Source: Elmis aenea | Lineage: Eukaryota > Arthropoda > Insecta > Coleoptera > Elmidae | DNA: 64,000 bases | NCBI GenBank assembly: GCA_947652605.1 | Contig: OX393582.1 | Location: 12,486,544-12,550,543 of the forward strand | Direction of reading: 5' to 3' | Shown: positions 24,832-36,614 of the stretch, one piece after another | Numbering within the stretch: position 1 is the stretch's first letter | Layout: every line of letters begins with the position of its first letter | Program-made: the position numbers and the translations under genes | The notes under the pieces: model-generated | Seen by the model: the letters and a program-made list of their open reading frames with translations, nothing else | Told to the model about the DNA's origin: nothing | Database searches by the model: none

Positions 24832-25675
24832 GGGTAAGTCCGGGATAGATTCCCCACCTTTTTAGAAGCTAATATTTTCTGGACAAAGGAGTAAAAACTA
24901 TGGTTGTAACTACGTTGTATGACAACTCTATGTATATTATTTTATTTAAACTTGAAAATTTACAATGTTATAAATTTATATGATTCGAATAATTTAAAAC
25001 TTAAAATATGAGCATTTGCCATCTTCACCAAACTGTCGGGCAAAGATGCCCCACTAGTATAGGTATAGATGCCCCTACGAATATATTATGTAATCACAAG
25101 TTAATAAACAGAAACTAAATGTTTAGTACACATATTAACAATTAAGTACTTATTTCTTTTTTAATGCCAGTATTTTTCCACACAAATTACAAAGATTTTC
25201 ATATTTAGAACAGCCTTCATGGGACCATTTGTTGCTATGCATGCACTGAACCTATTCATCATTTCACTTTGTGTTTGTGTACATTTCCCCACACCCAACA
25301 CATGTAGGGCATCTTCCCCGATCGTCCGGTATAGATGCCCCAGCCAAATATCAAATTTAAATTTTGCGCCAGAATATGTACTTGGGCACGAACACTAACC
25401 TATTGTATGCCTAAATGTATTGCACTACAAAAACAATGATAAAAGTACTTTATCATGATATGCGTGTACAAGCAAATCATAGTGATAAATTTTGTGAAGC
25501 TCTAAAAATGAATTTTTGCAAATAACTTGCCCGAATAAGGTTTTTTTAAAAAAAAATATCACTGCACACAATCACATACGCAATACAAACCAACCCTTAA
25601 AAGGCCTGTCCGTTAATAACGAAATTATTTTGATGGGGCATCTTTGCCGTTGGGGCATCTATCCCGGACTTACCT
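24832..25675. mobile_element. TA-flanked DNA transposon, internally deleted
   Basis: Termini GGGTAAGTCCGGGATAGAT and ATCTATCCCGGACTTACCT are inverted, with TA on both outer sides (24830-24831 and 25676-25677), as in the Tc1/mariner/pogo group. Subterminal GGGGCATCT and GATGCCCC motifs are repeated several times in both orientations. Only the zinc-finger tail of a transposase remains (25150-25311, minus). Confidence 0.75.
25150..25311 (-). pseudogene. Decayed PHD-like zinc finger, pogo-type transposase tail
   Basis: The frame reads a spaced Cys/His pattern: CPTCVGCGEMY, then VQCMHSNKWSHEGC, then LCNLCGK. This C-x2-C, QC..., W-x-H-x2-C, C-x2-C order is the PHD-like finger found at the C-terminus of some pogo/Tigger-type DDE transposases. 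Two in-frame stops (TGA and TAG) interrupt it, one where the family has Trp before VQC. The catalytic domain is absent. Assignment to pogo rests on this finger plus the TA flanks of the surrounding element. Confidence 0.6.
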
Positions 25676-25678
25676 TAC

Positions 25679-25957
25679 CTATAATTCAATAAAACACGCC
25701 GATGGCAATAAGCGACGACTTCATAACAAAACTTGTCTATTTAGATTAGTTCTAAATTGTTAACGTCACAGTCAGGCACCGTTGATTTGCAAAGTTGTCT
25801 CATAATGTTAAGGTGCATGAAAAGACAAGTTTTAAGATTTTTAGTCGTGCCTTCTTGTCCCTAGCGCCACCTATCGATTCATATTTTCAAGCTTCAAAAA
25901 ACAAACTAATTGATTTTCGTTGTTAGAATATGGTTTTTATATGGATATCTTTAAACT
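25679..25957. other. Short spacer between two elements
   Basis: Nothing recognised. Confidence 0.35.
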
Positions 25958-26912
25958 CAGGGTGATTGAAATTCAAGTTTAAGTATAGAAATCTCCTTTT
26001 TTATAATAGCTAGAGTATAGGTTTATGCTAAATTTCGTGCTTATTAATAATCCGAAGAGATATTGGAAATATCTCAAACGGTATCCGATAAAATTAGGTA
26101 AAACAGGAAAACACGATTTTTGAAAATAGCCTTTTACTTCTTTGGAGTACAAGTAAAATATTTCAAATGTGCCGAAGCAACTTTTTAAGCCGCATCGGAT
26201 AGTAATCACAAATTTATTTTAGGTGGATTCGTTTTTGTTTCAAGAACCAATTATTTTTTCTTATAAGCGAAATTTTTGCTGTTTACATAATCAAACAGCA
26301 TTTATTTTTCTGAATGTATTGATGTATCACACATGGTATTCTACTACTTTATTCACTGCCCAATTAAAAAAAAGGTTTTAAACAATAACCATTATAAATC
26401 AGGTAGGCCGGTCGTTGTAATTTATGTTGTTTTCATGACAATCAATTAACAAACTGAAAGTTATGAAAGCCTATTACGTGTCACATTAATAGATTCGTAA
26501 AAATTAACTTTAATAGCGAATAAAAACGCGATATGCTGCGAATTTTGTATTCGTTGAATAGGAATTCCATATTGACAAGTCAAGGATAAGCAGAAACATA
26601 TCCAGAAAGAAGACAACCCTCGCACACATATTTTTGTTTGTTGGACAGATACTTAGGGAAATATCCCAGAAGATAATACAACACAGAAAAAAAAAAAGCA
26701 TATTTCTTACAAACAGATTCGAAAAAAACACAATTTTTCTACGTTAAACAGAAACTTAAGTAAATTTTTTTAAAGCATGTGATAAAGTATAACAAAACTT
26801 TAGAAAATGGTATAAAAAATTCGCAGCATATCGCGTTTTTTTTTGTTATTACAGTTCATTTTTACGAACTTATTAATCTGACAAGGATTTTAAAACTTTT
26901 AGTCTTTTAATT

Positions 26913-27520
26913 TGTTACCGTTCGCGCTATTGGTCATCCCTACTTCACTTTTCGGCCAATAGCGTGCAACGCTCTGGCACGCACCGAGTATATATACTGG
27001 TCAAATTGCACGCTCTGGAACCGAGCTTGGTGGCTGGTTGGTAAAACAACCTAACTTGTAATCGGGAGGTCCTGGGTTCGATTCCCAGGGCCGACTGTCA
27101 TTGTAGAGGTTTCAGGTGGTTTCCTCTACGGTTAAGGCAAATGCTGTGGCAGTACTTCCACCTATCCTTACCCATCCTTGACTATCCACATCCCTACCCA
27201 TTATCCTTGTACCTCTAACGACTGAAGAGGGGGTCAACCCCCCTATAGCAGTCTCCGCGCGAGCGGAAAAAAACACGTGAGCCACGCTCTGGACAAGTCG
27301 CTTCTAGTACGAGAATAAGCTTTATTATTTCAACTGCTAAAGTAAGACTTCGAGGCTCGCACCACAGCGGAGTACGCAATGCAGTGGTGCGCAGCCTCAA
27401 CACAGTTCGCCATTACGACGTCAACTACAACCTGTGCCGACCCGGCACTTTCACCACGATGAAGCGGACACCGTCGCCTCCACCATCGAACACAACGCCG
27501 CAGAAGTACTATCGGTGTTA
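26913..27520. mobile_element. LTR-like insertion in foldback arm
   Basis: Compared with the left arm, the right arm is interrupted between AATT (26909-26912) and AATT (27521-27524). The insert has ends TGTTACCG...CGGTGTTA, two inverted CCAAT-like boxes (near 26931 and 26955) and a TATATATA box near 26989. It also has an AATAAG/AATAAA-like site near 27313 and a markedly GC-rich 3' half (27340-27510). Without the SINE it is about 330 bp, in the range of an insect solo LTR. The 3' terminus is not the canonical CA, so the class is tentative; a non-LTR origin is possible. Confidence 0.4.
27020..27282 (+). mobile_element. tRNA-derived SINE with 11-bp duplication
   Basis: CACGCTCTGGA flanks the insert at 27009-27019 and 27283-27293. 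The 5' end is a tRNA-like head: A box GGTGGCTGGTTGG (27029-27041), a TGT anticodon-like loop (27057-27059) and a perfect T arm around GGTTCGATTCC (27075-27085). The acceptor stem does not pair, so it is not a working tRNA-Thr gene. The body (TCAGGTGGTTTCC...) and its run of short CCCTACCC-like blocks are not tRNA-related. The tail is a short A run near 27267. Confidence 0.85.
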
Positions 27521-27935
27521 AATTATTTCCATGACAAACAAAATTGGTTGTCATGGAAACAACATAAACTACAATGAAAGAAGAATTAAAACACCATGTG
27601 TGATACATCAATGAATTCAGAAAAATAAATGCTGTTTGATTATGTGAATAACAAAAATTGCGCCCATAAGAAAAAATAAAGTTGGTTGTCATAAAACAAA
27701 AACGAATCGATCTAGACATTTCAAATATTTCAAACTACAAAGGAGTTAAAGACGATTTTCAAAAATCGTATTATCCAGTTTTTCCTAATTGTTTTGAATA
27801 CCGTTTGAGATATTTCCAATTTCTTAAGATTATTATTGAGCACAAAATTTAGCAACTTTGCCAAATTTAAACCTATGCCCTAGCTATCATAATAAGGGAG
27901 ATCCCCATGCCTAAACTTGAATTTCAATCACCCTG

Positions 27936-30900
27936 TATACGACGAATCTATTGTTGAGATTAAATTCAAAATCGTCTGGGCATTATCTTTATTGTTCTAA
28001 ATATCCTGGCATACAATACTAAATAATTTTCATTAATTATCTTGTGTGTTTTGTGGTAATTCAAAAACTTCTCCGTCTGCTCGCAACAGGGACATGCTAA
28101 TGCCTTAAGAAAAAACAACTTGTCGCAAATACTACACCTAATTGAAAAAATGAAATTTACTTATTAGCTTACATATTTTTCAAAGTTCTTATAACAGTTA
28201 TAACGCACAAAAGGGATTTAAAAAACCTCATCAAATTTAAATTTCCCAAACCATTTTTTTACTAAACTACCTACAAAAGTAAGTTTTTCCCAAACTGCAA
28301 AGTTTATTGACCATTATCCTGCACCGTATTATTACGAAGGCAAAAGATGAAGTAATTAACCTTAAATATTCATATTTTAATTTTGCTTTCCAGACAACAG
28401 CTCTCTTTGTGTATAAGTAGTATGACAGGTATTCAAAAGCTTAATAGAACATTGCGAATTCTATTCAAAACATATAACCCATTAACTACTCGACCTAGAT
28501 GTGAAAGTCGGAAGAATCTATAAATTTTAAAGGAAATCGTGATGAATTGAAATACACGGCATAGTACATTCTAAGGCGTTTCCAAATTATGACGATAAGC
28601 CTTAGAATGTCTACCAAAACAAACAAAAAACTGTGTAAACATTTTTTCTATTATAAAAGTAATTAGACTATTCTAAAAATAAAAACGAGCTTGGAAATTG
28701 GTTTCAAATTAATTACCGAAGAAACTTTTATTGCACAGAAAGAGAGTTTTAAGAACGAATTGGATCTTGCTGGTAGCAATTATAATGGTAGCAGGCTGCT
28801 ACCAATATATTTTATTATTATTAAAAAAATTAATCAGAAACGTGCCAAGCGGATATGTATCGTAAATTTTTAGTTATTATGTTTCTATTTTTAGTTCTTA
28901 AACGTGTAAACTGTAGGTATTGCTAACGAAAAATATCTTAGGTTACACTGTTGCTTTCTTATTAGGTCAGCCACTTTATCCAATTAATTGCAGTTTTTTT
29001 TTTAGGCAAACTCAAAACCGTTTTCAAAAATATTTTAATGTATCTGTTCTTTTAATTATTGCAAAAAACTGTAAGGTGCTATGTCTTCGTTATTGTTGTA
29101 AATATAAAAAAATAAAATGCATGAGGACTATTTTTGGATATTTTTATGTAAAATTCGATTATAATTTAAAAAAAAGTGTTTACACTCGTTAAAAATGTAT
29201 GACACAAACTTACCTTTTTTTAAATGGAAGCCTTAGTTGGCTATGACCTATTTAAATTCCTTATTTTTTTCTCATTCCAAATATGTATATAATAATGGTT
29301 GATGTAATTATTTTCTATCTTAAGCAAGTTACGAAAATTTTCGATTTTTTTTTTAAGATTAACATAGTAGGCTCTAAAAACAAAACAAAAATCATGTGAA
29401 ACATTTTAAAACTCATTTGGTTCAAGTTACGAAGGTTGTTTAGTTTTTGTGTTAAGATAAACATGATAAATATTTGAACATAAGATAAACAACAATATAC
29501 TACTTTATTGCTGATTCTGATTACTTATTGTTAGTTAGATTTTGACTAAAGTTACTTTTAAGGAGTATCAATATTTCATTATTGGAAATAATTTTAGTGA
29601 CTATTTCCCACATGTTATATAAACGAATCACTTTAGTAAAATTATAGTCACGCCTTAATTTTATGAATTTTATGAAATGAAAATGAACGTGATTGGACGT
29701 TCATTTTTAAGCGGAAATAATGCCAGATCGTCCCTAGGGGTGTTGTCACTGGCAAAAAAGGTAAAACATCCCTTTTTCATAGCAACCTGGTTGCTTGTTT
29801 GGCTTGTGTACAGGTGTTTGACATTTGTAAAGTATATTGAAAATTACAGTATTTAAATAATAAAACAAAATTGTAATTATTATTGGTATCTCATTTGGGA
29901 AAAAGTCTAATGAAACATATTTCGGAACATTATTTTGCAGTAAACATTTTAGCTCAACATTGTTGCTTATAGGTAACATCCTTCGACTCAGGTTTTTATT
30001 CAGGTCATTTTGTCTCAGGATGTTACCAAAGCAAGAAACTTTTGTAAATAATGTTCCTTGCAAAATAATGTTCCCTTTATATTTTTATCATAACTGAAAA
30101 TTATTATCTTTTATGCGATTTTCCAATCATTTGTTTTTTATTGCATCTCCTATAGGTATATTTCTGATTATTTAGTTTCTTAATTTAAGTTTAAATAAAA
30201 TAATGCATTGCAAACAAGTATTTGATTTTAAAATTTCAGGATAAAATGAAAACCAAAATATAGCTATAGACATAAATATGTAGGTAAACATAGTTAATTT
30301 GGACAATATTTTAATGAACACTCAGTGTTTTGAGATTTAACAAAGCCAACATAATTTGAGGCGCATTTAATATCAAAAGCTTTTTAATTTTTATTTGTTG
30401 AGTTGTCGGATTTATTTATTTTTGTATTATAGCAATAAACAAAAGTAGAATTTCAAAATGTATTAATTCAAAATACTTGAATACTTTAAAAATTAAAAAT
30501 TTGGTGCAGTTGAAAATTTTCATACAATAATTAATTACTTCTTATTTAAAATTTTTAATTAGTTTTGTCATATTTTGTTCTTAAAATGTTATTCGTTTTC
30601 TTTTTTTCATTTTCTAAACTTCTTTCTGCAACATTAATAAAGTAAAAACGTAATACACTTGAAGACGGCGCATCGGTAACAACTAATTGCAATACTACGG
30701 TTTTAGAAAGACTTTAGAAATACCAGTTAATTGCATTTAGTATTGTAGTATTGTTGTCTCGTTAAAAATCTTATACGGATTCTTAATTAAAATGGCAAAA
30801 TAGCGTTCGATGTGGATTAAAACGACTTTCCCATTGTATAACGTTCGCATTTTTGAATTGCTCATGAACCAATTCTCTTAAAGCTTAGTTCAGCTTTACT

Positions 30901-31865
30901 TTCAATTCAACTCGTGTTTTATTTCGCCGTTTTAAAAGAATTGTTGAAACTTTTCAACTGCTTTCCGTTCTATAAAGAAATGGAATTCAACGTATTCTTC
31001 TAGAGCAGTTGTGATGGGCCGGCGTGTTTGCATTCGAATGTCATTTTGCCTTGTGAGCGACGAAAAATGTTCGTCACTGTCACTAAAGTTTAAGCTGTAA
31101 TTTTAGTCTGTCAAGAATATTGTGACATCTGAAAATAATGTGAATATATTACGATGCTTTTATACATTTAAATTATTGCTCAGGAAGACGCGTTGCAAAT
31201 ATGTTATTGTCATCTTTCAGCCTAAATATAGAACATATAGCAGAATTTTTTGTTATATACATATTAAAGGAATAAAAGTTTAGTTTTATTAAAATGTTTA
31301 AAATTGTGCGGACAAAACTATGACCAGTGTTTTAATATACAGTAGCAATATGGAATAGAAGCCAACCCTTAAATGCATAGTGTTGCCGATTAGCAACATA
31401 TATTATTATATTATGTAAAAACCATAAAAAATATTTTGTCACAATTCTACTTGTTGTTGATGATTCACAACACTTCTTGTAATGCATATGTTAAGAAACA
31501 ATTTCATAAAGGGCGATAGTTTTTGAAAATTTAGCATCAAAAAATAACCCAATTTTTTTGTTTTTTTATAATTTTTAAGATTTAGAATTTTTGTTTTTAA
31601 ATTAAAGAATATTTTAACATAGAACAAAGTTTCTAACAGATCAAAGTTAAGTTTATCGAATTATAATGCAATATTGTACCTCCGTTCATAGCAGTAGTAT
31701 AAAAATTGTGTTGCATTTTTTACAAATTTGGCGTTGTATAAGTTTCTTGTTGTTTACATAAAAAACCATTTTATAGTGACATGTAATTACAAAATAAAAT
31801 GGAATTAACAATAAATTGTGAAAAATGTTATAACAAAATAATTTGCACCTAAAATAAAAGTTGCC
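27936..31865. other. Long AT-rich region, no gene supported
   Basis: Several short open frames occur, the longest being 105 codons at 29746-30063 on the minus strand, but none has recognisable protein features. A small inverted repeat (CATTCTAAGG / CCTTAGAATG) lies at about 28566-28610. The block near 29215-29260 (TAAATGGAAGCCTTAGTTGG) resembles a fragment of the palindrome family at 37273-38456. Confidence 0.4.
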
Positions 31866-32076
31866 GTTTTGCACAGTGTTGCACTTCGGCAACATACTTT
31901 GTTTATCGTTTTGCACAAATGTTACTCTTCGGTAACATATTTTATTTATTGTTTTGTACAAAGTTGCCCATCAACAACACATTTTATTCATCGTTGTGCA
32001 CAAATGTTGCTCTTCAGCAATATTTTTAGTTATTGTTTGGCGCAATGTTGCTCTTCGGCAAGAATTTTTGTTTTTC
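31866..32076. repeat. Five-copy 42-bp tandem repeat with internal hairpins
   Basis: Units start at 31866, 31908, 31951, 31993 and 32035 (GTTTTGCACA...). Most units contain an inverted GTTGC...CTTCGGCAAC-type hairpin with a short loop. Divergence among units indicates an old minisatellite. The plus-strand frame crossing it is a by-product of the repeat. Confidence 0.85.
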
Positions 32077-32821
32077 AATTAAAACAGTTAAAAAATTGTG
32101 AATGATTTTTTTAACTATTTTTCCCACATTCTCTACAATAAAATGTACCTAAAATTTTATATAAATCTTTTTAAATTCATGCATTTAAGGGTTTTAACCT
32201 TCCGTTGGGCGCATTACATTTTATCAATTTCATACCTTGCTCCAAAACTGACACACGAAGCCCGAAATGTGTATTAAAATGCTGTTAATTCCCTTTTGGC
32301 AGTCTGAACATTTTTAGCGCTTTAGTAGGAGTAATTGGAAGACTGGCTCTGAGTAATAACCTTAAAAACAAACATTAAAGAAACTTAAGCATTCGGGCGC
32401 AATGTATGATAAAAGATTTTTTTTTTTCTAAAAACACTAACAATAACAACATGTACCTGCCATTAGATGGCAGCTAGAAGGGAGTCAGAATGGTTATACT
32501 TTACAGGTGATACTCCCCGACTATCTCGTTTAATAATGGCACAAAAAAGAATTGTCTTTGTATCACTTTTTACGATTGCGCCCAGAGTGGGTTAACTTTT
32601 TGTCGGTGGTCGTCCCTGAGTATGCTGCCCCTTTCAATAAAAATTTCAGAGATCGTCACAAAAAAGTGCGGGGAAAGACAAAATGCGCCGCAGACGATTT
32701 TTTTTTAATTTTAGATGTTCAAATGTGTTTTAATGCAAAGGTAGATAATGTACAGTACTTTACGATCATACAAAATTATAGTTTTTAGGCAGGACATATT
32801 CTGATTATTATTTTTTTAAAT
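32077..32821. other. No gene called
   Basis: Moderately richer composition at 32500-32710 with a 78-codon open frame but no recognisable protein features. Confidence 0.35.
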
Positions 32822-33041
32822 CAGATCGCCCCCAACCCCACGAAATTATTTTTAATAAGGGTAAATACTTTCACTAATAGTTTCCATTCGGGTAAAGGAA
32901 AACATTACATTACATATTATGGTTCGCAAAATTATAAAAAAGTAATAATATCAATTAATATAAACAAAAAATTCACGAAAATTCCAATAAAGTAACGCCA
33001 TATATCAGTCTAAAATTTAAAAAAAAAAAACGGAAAAGCGT
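32822..33041. repeat. Dispersed repeat, inverted copy of 14672-14930
   Basis: GTTTCCATTCGGGTAAAGG and neighbouring blocks match 14672-14930 in reverse complement and in the same order. The two copies have diverged by many substitutions. Confidence 0.6.
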
Positions 33042-33737
33042 TGTTGATGCCTCAAATCTTTATTTTTGTTGCTTGTTTTCATAAACAAAAGGCGTACATT
33101 ACTTACTTTCCTCAATGCAAATTGCCTTGCCTAGACATCACTCCTAATATACCTTTAACCAAAATAATTAAAAAACGGTTTCTTAATATTTTTAAAAATT
33201 AAAATTACTTTAAAAAAATAGTAAATCTGTATAATGCGATTACTTTACCAGAAGTCATTACTGAAGCTTGATTGTACATATAAATATTATAAAATTATAA
33301 TAGATAATATCATTTCATACTTTCCAATCCTAAACTAAATAATATAAAAACCGTTTTTTAACCGGTTGTTAAAACCGGTTTAACAGTTGAATTAGTTTTT
33401 TTTTACAGGAAACCATTTTTTTACAACCGTTGTAAAAATTAAGTTCTTGATTTCGGTTAACCGGTAAACAAATATTTTTTCGGTTTCGAGCTCTGCCAAA
33501 AATAAATGAAATGTTTTAAAATTTTATTCAATGGTTGTTACCCTATCATAAATTTTATTACTTGGAATTTCTGACGTCACATGGGGGCGGGCTTTCACTG
33601 TAGCCAAGTCGACTAGCCCGTTTTAGCCTATACCTTCGATAATATTTCTTTTTTTCATGCATTTTTTATTGGAACTAGCGCTAAAGCTATTTTATCTACT
33701 GTTCTTTTATTACCCCAAGATTTTAATTTTTACTGGC
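33042..33737. other. AT-rich DNA with AACCGGTT-rich relic
   Basis: At 33350-33500 repeated AACCGGTT motifs and a final GGTTTCGAGCTCTG suggest the right half of a hAT element related to 21713-22895. No left terminus or duplication was found. The rest holds nothing recognised. Confidence 0.35.
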
Positions 33738-34696
33738 CTACCTGATTTATAATGGTTATTGTTTAAAACCTATTTTTTAAATTTGGCAAGGAACAAAGAA
33801 GTTAAATACCATTGTAATACATCAGCGGATTCAGAAAAATAAATGGAATTTGATTATGTAAATAGCAAAAGCTGCGCCCATAAGAAAAAATAAAGTTGGT
33901 CGTCATAAAACAAAAACGAATCAATCTGGGAAAAATTTGTGACCAGTGACCACCATCCGATTCGGCTTGAAAAGTTGCTTCAGCAATGTTTTTACACATT
34001 TGAAATATTTCATACTTTAAAGGAGCTATAGACCAGTGGTCTCAAACTTAAATTGAATGCAAGACGAATGCACGATCTAAACGTAGCTGACGGGCCGTTT
34101 TTTTTTAACAAAATGAGAGTGAAAATACAAGCTATTGTCCTTCTTTATTTACAAAATTTTTCTTCGACATATACAGAAAATAGACATATATGTTTGTGTG
34201 TATAATTATAAATTTCTTTATTTCTTACTACAACTAAATTTACTGATTGTACGGACGGAGGAAGTTCTCCTAAAGTACCCCAGTCACGTGGCCTGGCATA
34301 CAAGCATACAGTGACAAATCCCCAACCTATTCATTGTCTCTTTTTTCTTCAATAGCAGTCGCGCACATAAGCTCAGTCCTATATCTTTATGTCTCTAAAA
34401 CTATAAGTATCGTATTTACAACAAATATATAACTGAAATGTATTCGCGGGCCGCGAAAAATTGTTGGGGGCCGGATGCGGCCCGCGGGCCGCCAGTTTGA
34501 GACCACTGCTATAGACGATTTTCAAAAATCGAATTTTTCTGTTTCTCCTTATTTTCTCGGATACCGTTTGAAATATATTCAATTTCTCTTTGGAATGTTA
34601 TTGAGCACAAAATTTAGTAGCTTTGCCAAATTTAAACCTGTACTCTAGCTATTATAGCGAGATCCCCATGCTTAAACACGAATTTTAATCACCCTG
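33738..34696. repeat. Truncated copy of the CAGGGTGATTGAAATTC foldback
   Basis: The sequence from GGCCTACCTGATTTATAATG to the right terminus (AATTTTAATCACCCTG, ending 34696) follows the interior and right arm of the element at 25958-27935. The left terminus is missing. A hAT copy (34034-34508) is inserted. Confidence 0.65.
34034..34508. mobile_element. Non-autonomous hAT element, 475 bp
   Basis: Termini CAGTGGTCTCAAACT and AGTTTGAGACCACTG are inverted, with the 8-bp CTATAGAC duplicated at 34026-34033 and 34509-34516. The right subterminal region is GC-rich (GCGGGCCGC, GCGGCCCGCGGGCC), as in other hAT MITEs. No transposase is encoded. Confidence 0.95.
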
Positions 34697-34950
34697 TATA
34701 TTTTTGAAAAATAAACTTCATTTGGAATCTAAAAAATGAAAAATATATAGGGGGTTGTATTTAATGCAAAAAAGCCACATATCGGTGCGTGGAAACAAAA
34801 CACTCGGTATAGCTGTAAATAATTTTAGATTATGTATCTACAGGATGATCTCCTACAAATTGTGTTTAAAAAATTTGTTTCTATTTTAAATAACAAAGTA
34901 GCTAAAAAGAAAAAAACGCACTAGGTGGACAGTCTGTATATATTAAGATT
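34697..34950. repeat. Relic of the 19589-21132 palindrome family
   Basis: The block from ATATATAGGGGGTTGTATTT to TAAATAATTTTAGATTATGT matches, in order, the arm of the element at 19589-21132. It is degraded and one-armed. Confidence 0.5.
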
Positions 34951-35870
34951 AGTTGGTTTAATAAAAAATGGTTATATGATGAATAAAATAAATAGACGTG
35001 TTTAAGTAAGAATTGTTTATTGCAAAAACATATACCCTTAAAAACATTTAAACGCAAACACATTGAGCTAAGTGCAAAAATGTAGGTCTAGTATATGTGG
35101 AGCTTTAAATTTAATTAAGTATATTTCAGTTTCAGTCGCTTCTTTGATCTCAAGTATCAAAGAGAATTATAATGATTTGAAATGCAAAAATAATTTAATA
35201 ACTTGTGTTAAGGCATTGTAAAAAAAACAAACAATGCATCGCTGTATTTATATTAAAATTATGTTGCATAATAAACTTTACCAACCCGTTCGTGAATAGA
35301 ATACGTTTTCGCCCATAAATTTACTAAAACTATACTGAGATCATCTCGCGCAATAAAAGTTTATGTTTCGAAATGAAAACTGAATTAAATGAAAAAGCGA
35401 TATTAAACTTTTATGTGCGCTTTAGCAATTCCAGTGAAACTAAAGTAGATTAAAGTTTTTCTATGCTAAAAAATAATAGATATTCTAATGAGATGTCAGT
35501 TTATTGCCTAGTAGAATTGGTAATACAAGCCTTCACAACAGATATTAGGGTTCAAAAGAGAGGCGTTACTTGGAAATGAGTTTGACGGGGACGCCCTTTG
35601 CTTGCGAAGTAGATAATGAAAATTTAAATCTTGCAGGACGCTGTGGAGACAATCGTGTTTCAGTTTACTTAAATTAGAGCTAAAATAGAACGTGCATCCA
35701 TAATTAAAATAATTGAAATAAAATTATTGGTCAAATAAATTTGCACAATTATTCTTTAAAATTTTTAAATTAGTCTAAGAACATACACCAGCTTTTATCA
35801 ATATTTCTTTTTATATCAACAATAAAAAGCTTTACATTGGTGACATCCTTTTTGAACGACACTGTAGACA
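34951..35870. other. AT-rich DNA, nothing recognised
   Basis: A slightly richer patch at 35560-35660 contains no open frame of note. Confidence 0.35.
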
Positions 35871-36614
35871 TACAGGATGTCCCAGATAAAGTTTCCAGAA
35901 TGGGAATCACATCAATTTTATTTGTACCTTCCTAATGTACTTTTTTTATGTGGAATATAACAATTGTTTTACGTTTTTTATTACTTTCTATTTTTGAGAT
36001 ACTACATATGCCTTAATAAGTTTTTTTTTATGGACAGCCAAATTGGTTCTGGAATACTTAAATGTGTTTTTTTTTCTTTCTAGGATGATATCACTTGCTC
36101 TACTCATTTAAATAAAAAACTCAAAAAATTAAGAGAAACCGGATTTTACTTGTCAAGCTATCTTTAAAAAAAGAAACAATCTCTCATTAACTCTTTCAGG
36201 CTTTGCGGTATCTAAACTGTACCACATTTTTTAGTACTTGCGGATCACAGTGGTACATAAACTGTACCACCTACACATTTGTAATTTCTAGTGCTACTAG
36301 TCAGCCAAAAATTGTACCATCATTGGGAACGTATATTATTGGCTGCAAAAGTCTATGTTACACCATGAGCGTTTCAGTATTGTACTGTACAGGAAAAAGT
36401 TTTATGTTAGATATCTCAGTGACGAAAATAGTTTGTTTTATTACCTAATTTTTTAATCACAAGACCCACAAAGTGTTAAGAAATAAACGCAGATACCGGT
36501 AAGTTTAAATTTCAACTTTATGTTGTACTTTTTCAAAAAAAAATGTGATGGTACTTAATATGCACCACCATGTCTTCAAATATACATAAATAGATTTCTT
36601 TCCACATAAGGAAA

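Larger units (their letters stand above)
25958..27935. repeat. Foldback element, CAGGGTGATTGAAATTC family, with nested insertions
   Basis: The left end CAGGGTGATTGAAATTCAAG is inverted at the right (CTTGAATTTCAATCACCCTG). The arms pair over several hundred bases. For example GCGATATGCTGCGAATTTTG near 26529 mirrors AATTCGCAGCATATCGCG near 26819. The right arm holds an LTR-like insertion (26913-27520), which itself carries a SINE (27020-27282). Relatives occur at 33738-34696, 41175-42103 and 62790-63190. Confidence 0.75.

Noticed and set aside
27020..27095. Functional tRNA-Thr (TGT) gene
   Set aside because: The T arm and B box are good, but the acceptor arms do not pair. The sequence continues into a 263-bp unit with target duplications, so it is a SINE head.
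27330..27719. 129-codon minus-strand frame
   Set aside because: It crosses the boundary between the LTR-like insert and the foldback arm at 27520. The arm part recurs in other copies as non-coding sequence.
29746..30063. 105-codon minus-strand frame
   Set aside because: No signal, domain, splice context or composition difference from the surrounding AT-rich DNA. Length is compatible with chance.
31866..32105. Open frame of 78 codons and CRISPR-like spacing
   Set aside because: The frame follows from the 42-bp period being a multiple of three, and there are no variable spacers between units.
32190..32425. Inverted terminal element around GGGCGCA motifs
   Set aside because: The two GGGCGCA blocks are in direct, not inverted, orientation and similarity ends after a few bases.
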